From NCBI GenBank assembly GCA_902728285.1, contig CACVBU010000185.1, positions 1,544,845 through 1,608,844 on the forward strand: a stretch of DNA of 64,000 nt, read 5' to 3'. This DNA is from Clytia hemisphaerica (Eukaryota > Cnidaria > Hydrozoa > Leptothecata > Clytiidae). Below are positions 45,930 to 60,900 of the stretch, one piece after another; position 1 is the stretch's first letter; the number at the start of each line of letters is the position of its first letter. The notes beneath the pieces were generated by a model, which was given only the letters and a program-made list of their open reading frames with translations, made no database searches and was not told the DNA's origin. The translations under genes were made by a program, and so were the position numbers.

Positions 45930-48900
45930 ATGGAGGAGGATGTCTGGAATGAGAATGTTCGAGAAGCTTCCAGTATTTGGCTGTTGATGGGCAAAGGTTA
46001 TCGTATTTCCAGAAGCATCCGTTTACAATGGTTTTTCCAATATCTTAACAAGATCATTTCACCAAAATCTCCTGAAGAAATAGTAAGTCTGTTGTAAAAA
46101 ATTCTGTCTATTCTCTTGTCATCTTTTGTCATTTTATCTTTTGCTTCTTGACACTAACCTTTTTATACTGAAGTGATTTCGTGCTGGTTCTACTGTTTTA
46201 CTTCAGCATCAATCATATGCAAAACACATTTCCTAACCTTTTATACATGAAAAGTATGTTATTATACTGTATAGCTTTTCCCTTGACATTCCAGGTAGAT
46301 TCTGAAGAGGAACTTGAGGTTCTGGCAATACTTGAGGGTGATAATGAGCATGACCTGCTCGCTACCAAACAAATACAATCCTCTGAATCTATTGATCAAA
46401 GTCTACTTCGTATCACACCAGAGACTCGACTAACATTTTTGGATCGGCAATATCGTTTTGTGTATTGTATTGATATGAGTCCCTCTATGGCTATGGTGGT
46501 AAGCTAGGGCTCTGAGCTGACTTTTTTAAAATTATATGGTTTTTACAAGAGCCTGATCGGGGTGGTCTCGCTTAAATGGAGAAGTAAGGTGAAGTAAGGC
46601 TCAGTGTCTATAAGAAATGATTATTTTTTCTTTGGACAAAATTTTTTTAAATTTAAATTCAGATAAGTTTTTAAAGCTTGGTTCATCACATACTAGTGTC
46701 ATTTGCTAACTCAGCCCCCTTTGGACCCCTTTAGATATTAATTACAATGACTTTTTCTAATCATTTTATGGTTATCCTTTATTGAAATTTTATAGGATAG
46801 CAAAACTGGAGAAGTTTTGGTCGATGATATGTTCAACAGTATCAAAAACTCCCTAACTGGTCTTGTACAACCTGTAAGTAAACTTGTATCATTCAATGCA
46901 ACTGAAAACATTTTCATTTCCTTCTCTGTTTTTATGGATCTGTATTTGTTGATTGCAATAATTGCTCAATTCTTTTAAAAGTAACCCATCCTGATCAGTT
47001 CATAACGATTTGAATCTAAATTTGAAAAGGGTTGTCTGGGATCATTATCAACATCTGTGAGAAAGATAGGTGGGATTGCATGAAGCGTGACCAGTAAATT
47101 CAAAGCAACTAATAAGGATAATATAATTAAGGAAAAAATGTAATTCATTCATAATAAACTCATTAGCGTGATTATCATAAGTAATATTTGATTCTTTTTA
47201 GTTTTGTGTTGGAAACAGTCCTTTGGAGCTTTCTCCCAGGCTTGATATCACCGTTCTTGCTCACACCTACACTGACAACAAAGAATGTCAAGTAAGTTTG
47301 CTGTGTTTTTAAGAAGGGTTTTTTTGTATATCTAATACTAAAGTATGTTAACCAAAAAGGACTGGGGTAACTTAAAATATTTTTCATCAAAATAACATAA
47401 AGTTGCACTTTAATCGATAAACTTTGTTTCAAGTGGCCCACCTCTTTTAATGAAAAACAACAATATGAATTTGTGTATCATAACCAAAAAGCATCTAAAG
47501 CAGTCTTAATTCTGCAACAGTTTCTGGCTGGACAGAAGTGACCCCAAACCTTAAATAAGCATACCACATTTGAAAAAAGTTTTGGCCATAATACATTATT
47601 CTTCCTGAATTGGTGAATAATACTGCATTATGTCACCTTGATTGATTTGCACTATTATTGACTTATTAATTTTAGGTACTGATGCAGGGATTTTGTTTGA
47701 ATTCAAAGAACATCAATGATTTCTTATGTAAACTTAGAAGAAAATTACGAGAATTGTGTGAACGGTTGATCAGTGGTATTGTCGAAAACAAGGTAGATTC
47801 TATGACTCTTATATACTGATTATTAGATTTTCATTTTGTATGGATAAAACGAAAGAAGAGACTGCTTCATATTTTTGTTTTTGTGTGTAGACGAAAAGTC
47901 ATTGATTTCAGGTACTACCTCAGTACCTCAGGTACCTGGGTACTATTCCACAATTTTTCCAAACTGCAAAAGCTTGAAAACCATGTTAACAAGTTAATTA
48001 TGCCTTTTCGTTAACAGGACAAGGTTGACAATTCTCAAGGTTTTCAGAAGAATCAAACAAGTCTCTTCCACATGATTCGTGACAGTCTACTAGCTTTGTA
48101 CCTCCTTCCCAACAATGCTTCTGCAGGTTTGAAAATGATCTCATATGATAGCAGGCACTTCTGATGAATAAAATGAACGTTTCAATTCGAAATTTGAATA
48201 TTGATTTTTATAGAATTTTCATATTTTTAAGAAAAGAAAGCCAATTTTTTTCCAACAACCCTCTCAAAGTTAAAGGGAAAATGTGTCTCCTGCCATTTGC
48301 TGACATACAGTGTTATTAAACAAAAGAATTTGAGCAATTTTTCCCCTTTTGTTGATAATTCTCTTTTGTCAGCATTTTAAGAGGTGCGCATCCCTTCTTA
48401 TCATGAAAAAGAAAATCTTTAACAAGAGATTTGTATCCAACTTTAATGTTTTACTTTAGCTATCGTTGTGGTCACTGATGGTGTGTTCATTCTGGAAAAC
48501 GCATATTTCACAGATGCATTACTAGCACAATGTAGAAACTCACAATCTGTTGTGTCATTCTTGCAAGTTGGAACTGGATTTCAAAGAGCCTCCGTAGAGT
48601 AGGTTGAAACACATCTTTATATGGATCAAAATGGTGTCTTATCCTGTCTTATGCTCCCTACTTTATCCACCCTTTTCAACAAAGTGTACTTACCCATGCA
48701 GTACCTTCTCAGTACTCACTGTCTTTTCAAATTTAGATTTGTGTATTTGACTAGCATAACGGTAATTCACTTCTTTTAAGTTAGGCGTTAAACATATTGG
48801 TCAACGTTAATAACGGGCCTCGTGACATTTAAAGGGACATAAAAGTAATAAAATGTATAAACATTGCGCGAACCATTGTCATTAAAGAGAACAATTAAAA

Positions 48901-51900
48901 TCACGTGTCCAAAACAAACTTGTAAAACAATTGAAACAATCAAAATCAGGCATATTTGTTTTTATTTTTTATTTTGACATGTGACATTTTGTATCCCGCT
49001 GCATACGATTTGTTTACAATTTCGTCAGTACTTTTATGTCCCTTTAACAAGTACCAAAAGATATTAATGAGTGATCTGTTACCAGTCCTCTTATTTTGAC
49101 CCAGCTAACAGCAAATTTCACCTGTCCAAACCACGAAAGTTATTACAATACGCTGGTCGAAACATTCTGTTTGCTGCCTCAAGTGCAATTTATTGATAAT
49201 CTATTCACTGGGCTTGCTAAGAGTTAATTTTTCATTCGTCAGCCTATCAAAAACAAACCAGAACCACCGAGTAATACTTTCCCGAACTTTCATTTTGCCT
49301 AAAACTTGTGTGTCTTTTGTTCTCAAACAGGTTTGGTTTTGTACCTCATTGCGCATTGATGCAGTTTATTGCAACAGCCACGTCTGGTGCTTACCTTTTG
49401 CAATGCCCACCGGTAAGTTCTCACATCCATGCCATTCACAGGCATTTGCTCTACCATTGAGCTACGGTTCCATGTGGAACCTCAGCCAATGCCCGCAAAT
49501 GGCATGGAAAAGGGCAAAATTCATGATTTTTAGAGGATATAATGCATCACTGTTTTATACTAATGCAGATTTAAATGTTAATTTTCAATCACTATTCATC
49601 AAAGTACAACATGCTCATGAAAAAGGGATTTCATGAAAACCCTCACAATTTATGGGACCTTTTAGAATTCTGATGAAAATGGATCAAATACTTTCAGTGA
49701 ATCTGTTTAGTAGTGGGGTTGCTCAGCATAAAAAAATGTTTTTGCACACTATTAATATATGAAATTTAAGTAATTTAATTTTCCTCTTTCTGCCAAAAGT
49801 TTCCATATAATAATAGTGTGTAAAATATCAGACAGAGCTAAAGAACTATTCGCAGTAAAATTATGTTCATTAGAGCTAGGCTACCCTACTGTAGTGTTGT
49901 CTCATCATTATTTTAAAAATTGTCTTTTTTTTTTGTGTTTCAGATTGATACACCAGAAGGTGAGATATTTTCACTATCTCGAGCCATGGAAAATGTTTAT
50001 AGATTTTCGTTATACAACTCTCATAATATCAAGTTTATCTCAAGGATCAAAGCTAATCACTTACGCACTTCCTCAGGCAATTCACATGGCTCGTTCGTTT
50101 GATTCTTAAAACAGTAGACCAGTTTTATAGTGATAAGATATTTGATTTTGAATCTGTTTGTTTACAGACAACAAGATGAACATGTACCACAAAGCTTTGC
50201 TGTGTTGGAATTTCCAACGTGATATTGACCAAGGGAAAGTCATGATTACCCAAGATGACATCTCAGACTATTTGATCTTTCCTGCGTGGGGTGATAGAAC
50301 TAGCCTGTCATCTGATCCTAAGTATGAACAACAATTTCACATGCCCGTACAACCACAGCAGACGACCAGATACACTGGTCTTGAACTCGGCACCAAAATA
50401 TCAAAGTAAGAGACAGTTCTCTCTCATGGGGAATGCCTTTATAAATTATACGCAATCATTAGGGTTTGGGCAATAATCTTTCGTATTATGGAGAGAACTC
50501 GACAAAAAATAAAGTATTCTAAAAGTAGTCTTCCTCTTGACTACCACTGACATATGAGATCAGACTTTTACTATAGGTCTGAACCTAGGTATGAGCGTCC
50601 GCCCATTTACAATCGATAGATGTTCTTATAAATTAAAAGTTGCAGTGATATGGCACACTGTAATATCATCAAAATGTAGCTTTGATTTCATTTCAATACT
50701 TTTATAGCTCCCATGTCCTATATTGGTTGCTTTTGGACAATGAATGCTAAGATCCAAAACTAAAATCCACGAACAAAGTTCATTTGAGCATTCGCTTTTC
50801 AGCTCTTCCGATCACTTTTTATTTTTGAATCGCCATTTCTTTCAGCTTGTTGAGTTTGAGAGCACGTGAAGGTTACATCACTGATGGTATCCGTTTTCAC
50901 CAAAGACAAGGTTCGAAGTCTATCTTTATTTCAACTCCAATAGCATACCAACAGCTAGCTTTCTTTTCAATAGTTCACTAGCACAGGCACTCTTTTCTTT
51001 CAAATTTCTCTTCGACTGGAACACTGGACACTTTTTACGTCATATGATATTAAAACAGAGAAGTGATATCCAAACTTTAGACGTAAATTCCCTATTATTA
51101 TTGGCTTACTAGTTTTTTATTATGAGCTAAATAAATATAATTTTTTTCAAAAAGTATAAAAACACTTAAATAGTCACTTTTGAGACTTTCAATCAATTAT
51201 GGAAGTAGCGGATTAAATTTAAAAAGTAGTACCTCAAATTTTAAGTTTTAGGGCTTCTACTTTCCAAATGCTATAGCTCTAAGCACTTCGGGACATAATG
51301 GCTGACCTTATCATCTCCCTTCTTACTCCAAGCAGTTTAGGAAATTCTTCGGCATCAGGACGTCAAAAACTGTCTGAAGTTATATTCATAGTTAACTCAG
51401 TAGTTGAACCTGGGTTGGCTCAGATCCTGCAACTTATTGGTCTGTCCACTGCTCTTATGTTACGTAATTTACATGTTTTTTTTTATAAGCATTGCACTTA
51501 TAAGCATATCTAGGCTCAGATATGGGGAAAAATTAAGCATATGGCAAGCATTACTTGAGCCTACGAAAAATGTTTTTTTCCTGATTTTGGCTTTTTCGGC
51601 TGGAATTTTACGGATTTTCAGTATTTCCCTAAATTTATGCTTTAGATTTAAGCATCCCCTCAAGCATTTTTCAGCCTTATTAAGCTTTCGACCTAAGCAT
51701 CTCTGAGCCTGTTTTCGGATTTTTGTATGCTTATAAAAAAAAAACATGTAATAAAGAATTTTAAAAACTTGTGTGCTAGAATAAAATAGTTTCCATCGTC
51801 CATTAACTTAACACACGTGTTTCTCATTATATTTTCAATTAGGAGGCAATTATATCATTGAAGTTAAACTTGTTTGGCCTTGGAAAGAAAACGTGACCAT

Positions 51901-54900
51901 TGAATACATAGCGAAATCTGTGAGTATTGTCAAACTATTGATGTTTCCCCACAATAAAATGATTCAATTTTGAGCAGTTTAACTTTTGACACTGTAGCAA
52001 TAGTTGTAAAGGTTGACATCGGGTTCACTTTTTGATAGAATGGATGTCGCTTTAAAAATGGCCCGATGTTTTATGGTAGCTCTCAATTTTTAGCTTTTGC
52101 TTAAGACAAACTGGTAAAACTAGACTCTAGTTTTGGTTGAAATGCATGGTCTTTGTGTGAGTATAACCACTGACCTTTATATATCCCTGGACCAAGTTTC
52201 TCAATACCGGCAAAGCAAAATCTTTGATCGGAGTTTTTTGAAAAGTGGTACCTTAATGGCGGCCTTACTCAATAGTGGTGTAAATGCATCGAGAGCGCTA
52301 GGTCTCCTTTTCCTCAACTACTTTTGATGATATAGCGCCGTTAGACGTTAATTTTTAACATTGCAATGGCTTCAACTCGGGTAACCAATTCCAAAAAACT
52401 CCAATCAAAAATGGCGGATATAGCTTGGTCCAGGGATATATAAATGTGAGTGAGTATAACATAATGACGACAATAAAAAATGACAATTGATTAATTTATG
52501 TTTTGTTATATTTTCAGCAATGGCCATTTGATTCTGTCAGGTATCAATTCCTTTGTTCTGTTTCCTAAATTGGTATGCTATACTTTTGTTAAGCTACACC
52601 CCTCAAAATGTCCGAAAAAATATGATTTTTGGGTTGGACAAGGAGCAATTAGGTCCGACCGTTATTTCCAGCTACGGTGTTTTTTAGTGTGCATTGTTTT
52701 TAGCCAGTTACAACGGTGACATTGAATAATCTCTTGCTTCATGTCATAGCAATCAAACACATGTCATCATCAATGTGAGTGGACAGTATGAATTTCTTGT
52801 CGACATCACTCAACAAAAACCCAAAAAACAACAAAGCAAAAAGAAACCTTACAGGTAAAAAGTCAAGGGAAAAATAGGGAAAGTCAATAAATCTTTGTAA
52901 AATACCTCTTAAAAAATTAGGGAAAGCAAGAGAATCTTTTTCCAGAAAGTCTTGCATTTAGTGGTTAACAGCCAATTTTGAAATAGCTATTTTTTGATTT
53001 CGTTCATTTAGAACAATAAAAATTAGGCAAAACCCATTTTCAGAAACAGCCGAGAACCCTGTTACTACTTTTGATACCTATTGCAGAAGATGTTTAATTA
53101 CTTTAATCACTTTACTTTATTTATAGAAAAATAGTGTTGCAAAGATTTGAACAGACCATGAGAAGGTATGGCAGTCCCCATTCTGATCTCAGTTGAGTTT
53201 GACTTATTCGATTTTTGTGACTTTTTGCACAAAGGTGCGTTATCATTAACCCTGGAATGTGACAGAGCCCGATTTTCGGGAATGTCCCGAAGAAAGCTGT
53301 TTTTCTGGATTTTCTCGAGATTTTTTCGGGATTCTCTCACTAGTTTTTCCTGCTTTCTTATTCATTTCGAATTAATGTTTTCTGTTGATATAGCCAGATA
53401 AGCACATAAAAGTATCACTTATTTTATTTCAGCTTGGAGCAATCTGATAAATTGCTTGTTCACCTTCAGTCTTTCTCAAGCCAACCATTAGCCTCCAAGA
53501 TACCGGAAACCATCGCTAAAGGCTCTTCCGTCTTTTGTATGGCTTCTAATACTAATTCACCTGTGAGTACTTTTTTCGTATCCACGACGCTCACAAATTA
53601 CGCATGATTTTGAAGAGGAATTCAAGATATACAATGATCCTGCTACTCTTCCGACGTCACTTAACGACGGCTCATAGCCTGCAATCACTGGAGGAAAATC
53701 TTTAATCTGAGTTTTTTTGAAAGTGCTACCCTAATGGTATAGCACTACTCAGCACTAATCTATAGCGATCATGTTTATGCATTGAAAGCGCTAGATCTAC
53801 TTTTTCTTAATTCTTGCGACGAAGCACCGTTGGACATTGCTAACTTATATAACTGCAATGGCTTTTTCACGGGTATGCTTTCAAAAAAACTTTGATCAAC
53901 AATGGTGGATATAGCTGAATCCATGACTTATAAAGATTAGTGGTTGTAATTGACTTACTTTGATAGAAAAGGCCAGAAAAGATGCATAATTTTGTGAAGT
54001 CGTTGCAGTAATGAATATACCTAAATCTACTGCTGATTCAAGTATTGTCGTATCTAATCAATTAGGTATTCAAATATTCTTTATTTTTTTTCGGAAAGAG
54101 TTGGAACCGTAAAGTGTGAAGTGAAGCTGAACATGGTTTTCCTTTACACCAACTTTCGCTTTCTAATTGCCAAAACTATCGATATAAAGTTTCTAATTAC
54201 TTTTATTTCAGGTTTTATCATGGCAATATGGGAAAGGAAAGTAAGTAAAGAATTCATATTTTCAACCGCTCCTTGCTCGCTTATTTTTGATGCTTTAATG
54301 AGGGAAAGAGTCTCTAAATCATCATCACTAACCGAACAGTTAGATCTAACTGTATCTAGATATCCTCTAGAATTTATTGAAAAGTATTGAGTTGGTATTG
54401 CTATGACATATACCTCATCCCGAGTACTCTTTTGAACCACGTGTCATCATTGATACATTGTAGAAAATCGTCCAAGTCTCCCGAAGCTGTCTTCGCTGGT
54501 TTTTGGAAACCTGTCGTCTCCCTGGACACAAAAATGTGGTACGTATTCCATTCTTGTTTATCTATAATCAACGTCATTTAACATTTGGCTCAAAAGAGGA
54601 ATTTCCTCAAAATTTTGTAATATTGAGTGCTTTTTATAAGGGCCTTAACTTACGGTTGGAAAGTAGAGTTTTAACTCTGAGTTTTAACATGAGTCTTATA
54701 AGGATCTAACAACTGTTCTAATAGGGCTTAGAATAATAGCCTGGACAAGCGTCCACTAGCAATCTTACCTGGGTTTCAACTTCTTTTATTTAGATGATTA
54801 TTGATAATTGAGTACTTTTATTTTGAAAAATAATTGAGTACTTTTGTTTGGATACTGGCCACTCTAAAAAAGTGGTATTGTAGGAGTTGAAATGTCATGT

Positions 54901-57900
54901 CAAGCGATTTCCATAACACCCGAATGAAACTGGATATCTAGATATCTCGTCACGGATCGTTAATAATCTTAGAAAAACCTTACGATTCATCTTCGTAATG
55001 CAACTTTTTCTTTTCTTTCGAAAGGTCAAAATGGTTTCATTGTCATCGTATAAGAATTTTGATGAAACATGACAGGTAATGAAGTTCTGTTGTAGTTCGG
55101 TCAGTTGCTGTTTAAACGTTGATGCCCTTTATGAACTGAGTGGGAAAATAGAAGGCACAGGGACTCGAACTGGGGACTCATAGTTTATGACTCTGATGTC
55201 TTAGATCAATCGGTTATCGCTGCATCCAGTTTCACTGTCAAAACTTTCTTTAAGTTTAATTTGTTGCATGCTTTTGGTGTAAATAGTTCCGATATGCTAT
55301 TAAATTGAATTCCCAATTGTAATTAAATTTTAATAAAAGATGCTGGTCATCTTTTCAGTTTCTCTGTAGGGCTCTTTGATAAGAACAAGTAAATAAGTGC
55401 GTTCAGTATAACGAATCGCTTTGAAAGGATTGGGAATGCAAATCAAATTTCAAATCAAAACAGATGGTGTGATCAAATTTAAATCAACTCTTTGAAAAAC
55501 TCTTGTCTTTACAAGACTTATTTCGACACTGTGATGAAAAAATTGCATTTTGAGATTTTGGGACTAGCCGTTCGCTAGAGAAACCGTCGTTGTAGCCCAT
55601 TGTACACTGTTGAATTTTATACATTCGTAATTCTTGCTAGACCGATCACCAAAGAATTGTTTGTGGCATCAGCGACTGGACAATATGCATCAGTACCCTG
55701 TCGTATGTCTATCAGTGCGTACAACAAACTCATCAAGGACTGGTGTGATTTTACACTCTTGGAAAACCATACTTATGTTAAATTCCTCACACAGTAAGAA
55801 CATTCTTCTATCATTTATTTTGCATCTAAAAAAATGACAAAATTTTCGTGCTAGATATCCAATACCGTAAAAAACTACTTTCCCCAGAAATAAGTGCCCG
55901 CCATAATTAGTTAATGAAAAAAGTTGACGACTCATTAAAATTGTATTCAGATTAAATCGTTGGAAAAATGACTACCACCAATTAAGGAATCCCACATAGT
56001 CCCAGTGTTTATCCCAACTTATATCCAAATACAACAGGCTTCTATAGAAGAGGGGGCTCAAACTAGTCTGGTACTTGTATAAAGGCCGGTCTCCAATTTC
56101 GCGCGACATGAGTGAAAACTTTTTGATGTTTCTGTAAGGTCATTGGTCGGTTGAAAAATGAAGCAATTCCATTGGTCGAAATTGACGTAACGGATGAAAA
56201 AAGTAGAACTTCCTTCAACTTTCTTTTTGTTCGCGCAAAACTTTTTTATGATGTAATCTTTTCTTCAGGCAAAAAAGGTTGAGAAAAAAACTATCGCCCA
56301 TTTCGCGTGAAAGTGGAGACCGGCCTTAAGACATCGAAGATTAATTGTTTAAACCTCTTTAAACCTATTCTCTTCTTATTCTTTCATTGCAATAGATAAA
56401 TTTAGAAATCATGACTTTAAAATCTACCATTTCCTTTCAGTTCTGACAACGACCGACCGCACTCGTTCTGTTTGTTGAGGCTGACGCCCAAAGGTCTTTG
56501 TATCATCATGAGATTGGCTTTTCTTCTTGGCACGCCCGGCATCGAACGATCAAAGGTATGTACAGTTAACGCTCTACCCGGTAGGGGGGTACTAATATTG
56601 GAAAACGCATCGGATAGTTGAAAGCTGCTTTAGTTTTAAGTTCCGTTTAGGATGGTAATTCCCCCTTTATTACAAAGTGATTCATGTGTGATTACAAAGC
56701 TTTTCGTATCACAAAATAACACAGTCCGTTAGGTAAATTAATACAAAGTTTTAATACAAAGTACACTGGACATGGCTAACTTTGAAAGTGCGTTATGTAT
56801 TACAGTGTAGCGATATTACAAAATGTATTTCCGTATTACTCCGGGCGTTTATTGAATTTTTTAGGGGAATCAAATTCCGGACAACACTATCAAAATCGGG
56901 GGAGTTTATTCGAGAGGGATTTGTTCATTGAAAGATTGTTTTTTCGAGGGTGAAGGGGCGTTTAAAAGAAGTGGGCGTTTTTTCAAAGTAAAAGATTTGT
57001 TTTTAAATTGTTTTTCGTCAAAGGTGACTGAGGATTTTCGGAAGCAACTCTCGACAATGTCTGCTCAACTTGATCGATCCGTTCAAAGTTCAGAGACACA
57101 GAAAGGAGAAGAACCTTGTATAATATTTCTCAATAAACAATTTGAGAGGATTCTTGTCAAGTAGGTTTAATCTCTGTTTTCGTCTGCTTTTTCTTTCAAG
57201 ACCTTCCATTATGTATTAAATTTTTCGAGTCGAAATTTTTTTTCTGCTACTTGTTACAGCACAACCCTAATTTTGAATGTTTTCAATTAGGCTGAGGCAA
57301 TCTTCCACGATCGTTTCAAGAGTGCTCCCGCTCCCGTTTCTGGAAGTTTTCCACCTTCCGGTTCGGGAAATGTTGAAAATACATTTTGATATAGTGTTGA
57401 AAGAGGACATTGTTCATATTTTCCTAAGAAGTCGGTTGATTTAGAGTCTAAAAATGAACTTGACTTGCTCTTATTATTTTGCTCATCGAATCCTTATGCT
57501 CTCATTTAGTTTGTATCGTGTATGTAGCAGAGAAAATTAAATATGACAAATTTTTCTAGATATGATGGCATTCCTGACGAGATTCGAGGTAGCAGTCTAC
57601 CTGGTTCCAACTCAACCACCTTTTCACCAGTGCTTCAAGAAGCGTCCATGGAGCTTCAACAGCAACAACAAGGTTGGTGCAAATCTCTTATTGAGGCTTT
57701 CTCTAGTGCACGGTTCCATACACCTTTTCCGACCGTAGTCGCCAATTGCCGCGCGGGCATTTTTTTCGTCCGCTATATCACACTAAAACCGTCCCAGTCC
57801 TTTTTTCGCACCTATAGACAATAGAAAAATGTGTCAAAAAAGGATTTGGTCGAGTTTAGGGGGAAAATTGAATAATAAAGTGGCACGCGCCTGGCCGCGC

Positions 57901-60900
57901 GACTACAATCGAAAAGGTGTATTGCTTGTCAACTAAATTATTCAAACATCAAGATAATATTTAGCCTCTCTGATTTATTTTAATTTACGCGCGCAGTCTA
58001 CATATCAGATAGGCTTACACACTCATTTTTTATAAGGACCACTAAATTTTTGTTGGCCCTTGACTGTTCTTTGAGCCTCAAATTGTTCTCGTCCTGTTCT
58101 TGTCTCAAGGGAAAAATTGAAGTATTTTGAGGCTTCATAGGGCTTTTGTACCACATTTTGTACCATCTTCCTACCCTTAAATTTAATCCTCAGAGTGCTT
58201 GAATTTGAGTCATTCTTCGTAACTTAATTTAATCTTCTTCAAACTCATCTTCTGAAACTTTTTTTCGCGCTTTTGAGCCTCGTATTTCTACTAAAATTGT
58301 TTTTAAAAAACTGTAGCTGCTTTTTGGACCTACCTCCGGGTGCCCCGGTGGAGGTTCTATAAATTAACCCATGTTTGTTCGTCCGTTCGTCCGTTCGTCT
58401 GTTCGTCTGTTCGTTCGTCCGTCTGTTACCAGCTTTTCTCAGGATTGGCTCATTAGTTTTTTCTGACTTTTTGCACAATGATGCGAAATGGCAATGCCCA
58501 GAACGTGACGGAGCCCGATTTTTGAGAAAAAATTTATTTGGGCAAATTTGGGCCAAAAACTACTTAAAAATAGGGTTTTTGGACTTTGTGCAAAATCCTG
58601 TCATTACTTTTTTCTGATTTTTTGTACAAAGATGGAGGGCAAGATTCTCTAAAGAATGACCGAAGTGGTTTTTCCCGGGAAATTCTTATTCGTCTTAAAA
58701 GACGGATTTTCGTATTTTGGGGAAATTCCCTTTAACCCTTTAAGAGCCATTTTTTTTAAAAACCTTCAGAATAAAGAGAGTCTGATACCTCACCCTCTTA
58801 GATTTTGATGAAATTTTGACCAAATGATCTATCACACAAGAAAATAAGACTCTGAAAATTTCACCTTGATATCTCAAGTAGTTTTGAAGATACAACGTCT
58901 CAAAGATGGGCTACTAAGCGAAAATTGACCCCTAAAAATCATGAACTCTGGTGGGGAGCAGATTTTGATAGCCAATGAATTTTTATTCAAGTACATTAGA
59001 AAGCTGATTTACAGTGGATTTCAAGAACTTTTTGTAGGGAATCAGAAAAAATCAAATTGAGTCTCCAAAATTTTCCCTGAAAATCTCTAGCACCTCCTGT
59101 AGAGGGCTTCAAACTTTGCGTAATCTGGGTTTGGAAGCACTTTTAGCTGGCTGCTGATGGTCCTTGGGACTTTTTTGAAGTAAACTTTTGACCTGGAGTG
59201 GTTTTACTGCTGGGTTTTGCCACAAAAATAACATTTTCAGGATTTCCATCTTTGCGTAACCGTCAAAAATGGCCGAAAAAATTGCTATTTTGGCAACCTG
59301 GAGCAAAATTCAAGATGGCGTATCTTTTTAAGGCAACACCAAATTTTTTTGAAATTTTCAGCAAGGCTTCCTTAGTAGGTCTAGTTATAGCCTCAAAAAA
59401 ATCTCAATGGGCTTTGAAGTCTCTTAAAGATATGATCGATTGAAAATTTGCTTAACTTCGTTGTTTTCTCCCTCGTAAAATGCTAAATCAGGCCCACTTA
59501 AGGGCTCTAACAGGATAATTTTTGTCAAAATATTGGTTGATCTTCTCTAGCCAACTAATCATTGGCATTAGGGGAACAACTGAAAAAGATTTCAGGTCAT
59601 TTCCATCAACAGATGACATTTTATGACTGTTTCTTTATTTTTAAGTACAGAATATGTAAAAAAATGAGACTGGCATCTGGCCTTTCCTACCATTCCAGAG
59701 CCCATATTTCCAGGAAACGCCTCAACCTTTCACAGTTTGGTGAATAATAATCTTAAATATAAGCAGGCTACTTTCAACTAAATGGGTTTAACAGTACTTA
59801 ATTCCTATTCAAAAACTTTTTAGACTCATTCAGAAATCCTACTTTGACAATAATTTGCGCTTTACCGCAAAATTTCTAAGTCCAAGTGTCGTGATTAGCT
59901 TTTAGACTGTCCAATATCTCTATAATAGTGTACACTAACAGTCTTACTTGTTGATTCTTAAATAACTAGGCAACATTACTAGGGTGATAATTTATGAGAT
60001 ACTGCAAACAATGCTGTTTAAATCTTCTGGACAAGAAATATTGGACAGTCTAAAGCTAATCAAAACACTTGGACTTAGAAATTTTGCGGTAAAGCGCAAA
60101 TTATTGTCAAAGTAGGATTTCTGAATGAGTCTAAAAAGTTTTTGAATAGGAATTAAGTACTGTTAAACCCATTTAGTTGAAGTAGCCTGCTTATATTTAA
60201 GATTATTATTCACCAAACTGTGAAAGGTTGAGGCGTTTCCTGGAAATATGGGCTCTGGAATGGTAGGAAAGGCCAGATGCCAGTCTCATTTTTTTACATA
60301 TTCTGTACTTAAAAATAAAGAAACAGTCATAAAATGTCATCTGTTGATGGAAATGACCTGAAATCTTTTTCAGTTGTTCCCCTAATGCCAATGATTAGTT
60401 GGCTAGAGAAGATCAACCAATATTTTGACAAAAATTATCCTGTTAGAGCCCTTAAGTGGGCCTGATTTAGCATTTACGAGGGACGAGGAGAAAACAACGA
60501 AGTTAAGCAAATTTTCAATCGATCATATCTTTAAGAGACTTCAAAAGCCCATTGAGATTTTTTTGAGGCTATAAACTAGACCTACTAAGGAAGCCTTGCT
60601 GAAAATTTCAAAAAAATTTGGTGTTGCCTTAAAAAGATACGCCATCTTGAATTTTGCTCCAGGTCTGCCAAAATAGCAATTTTTTCGGCCATTTTTGACG
60701 GTTACGCAAAGATGGAAATCCTGAAAATGTTATTTTTGTGGCCAAAACCCAGCAGTAAACCACTCCAGGTCAAAAGTTTACTTCAAAAAAGTCCCAAGGA
60801 CCATCAGCAGCCAGCTAAAAGTGCTTCCAAACCCAGATTACGCAAAGTTTGAAGCCCTCTACAGGAGGTGCTAGAGATTTTCGGGGAAAATTTTGGAGAC

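Noticed and set aside
49193..49636. 147-codon frame over SZT2 exon 8
   Set aside because: Wrong frame: the SZT2 frame (FGFVPHCALMQFIATATSGA) is offset by one base and fits both splice phases.
51298..51747. Several 70-100 codon frames in the SZT2 intron
   Set aside because: They run through the TATAAGAA-family MITE and its flanks and have no SZT2-like sequence.
59562..60391. Two identical 61-codon frames on opposite strands
   Set aside because: They are mirror images forced by the long palindrome. The frames open with non-ATG codons and match no family.
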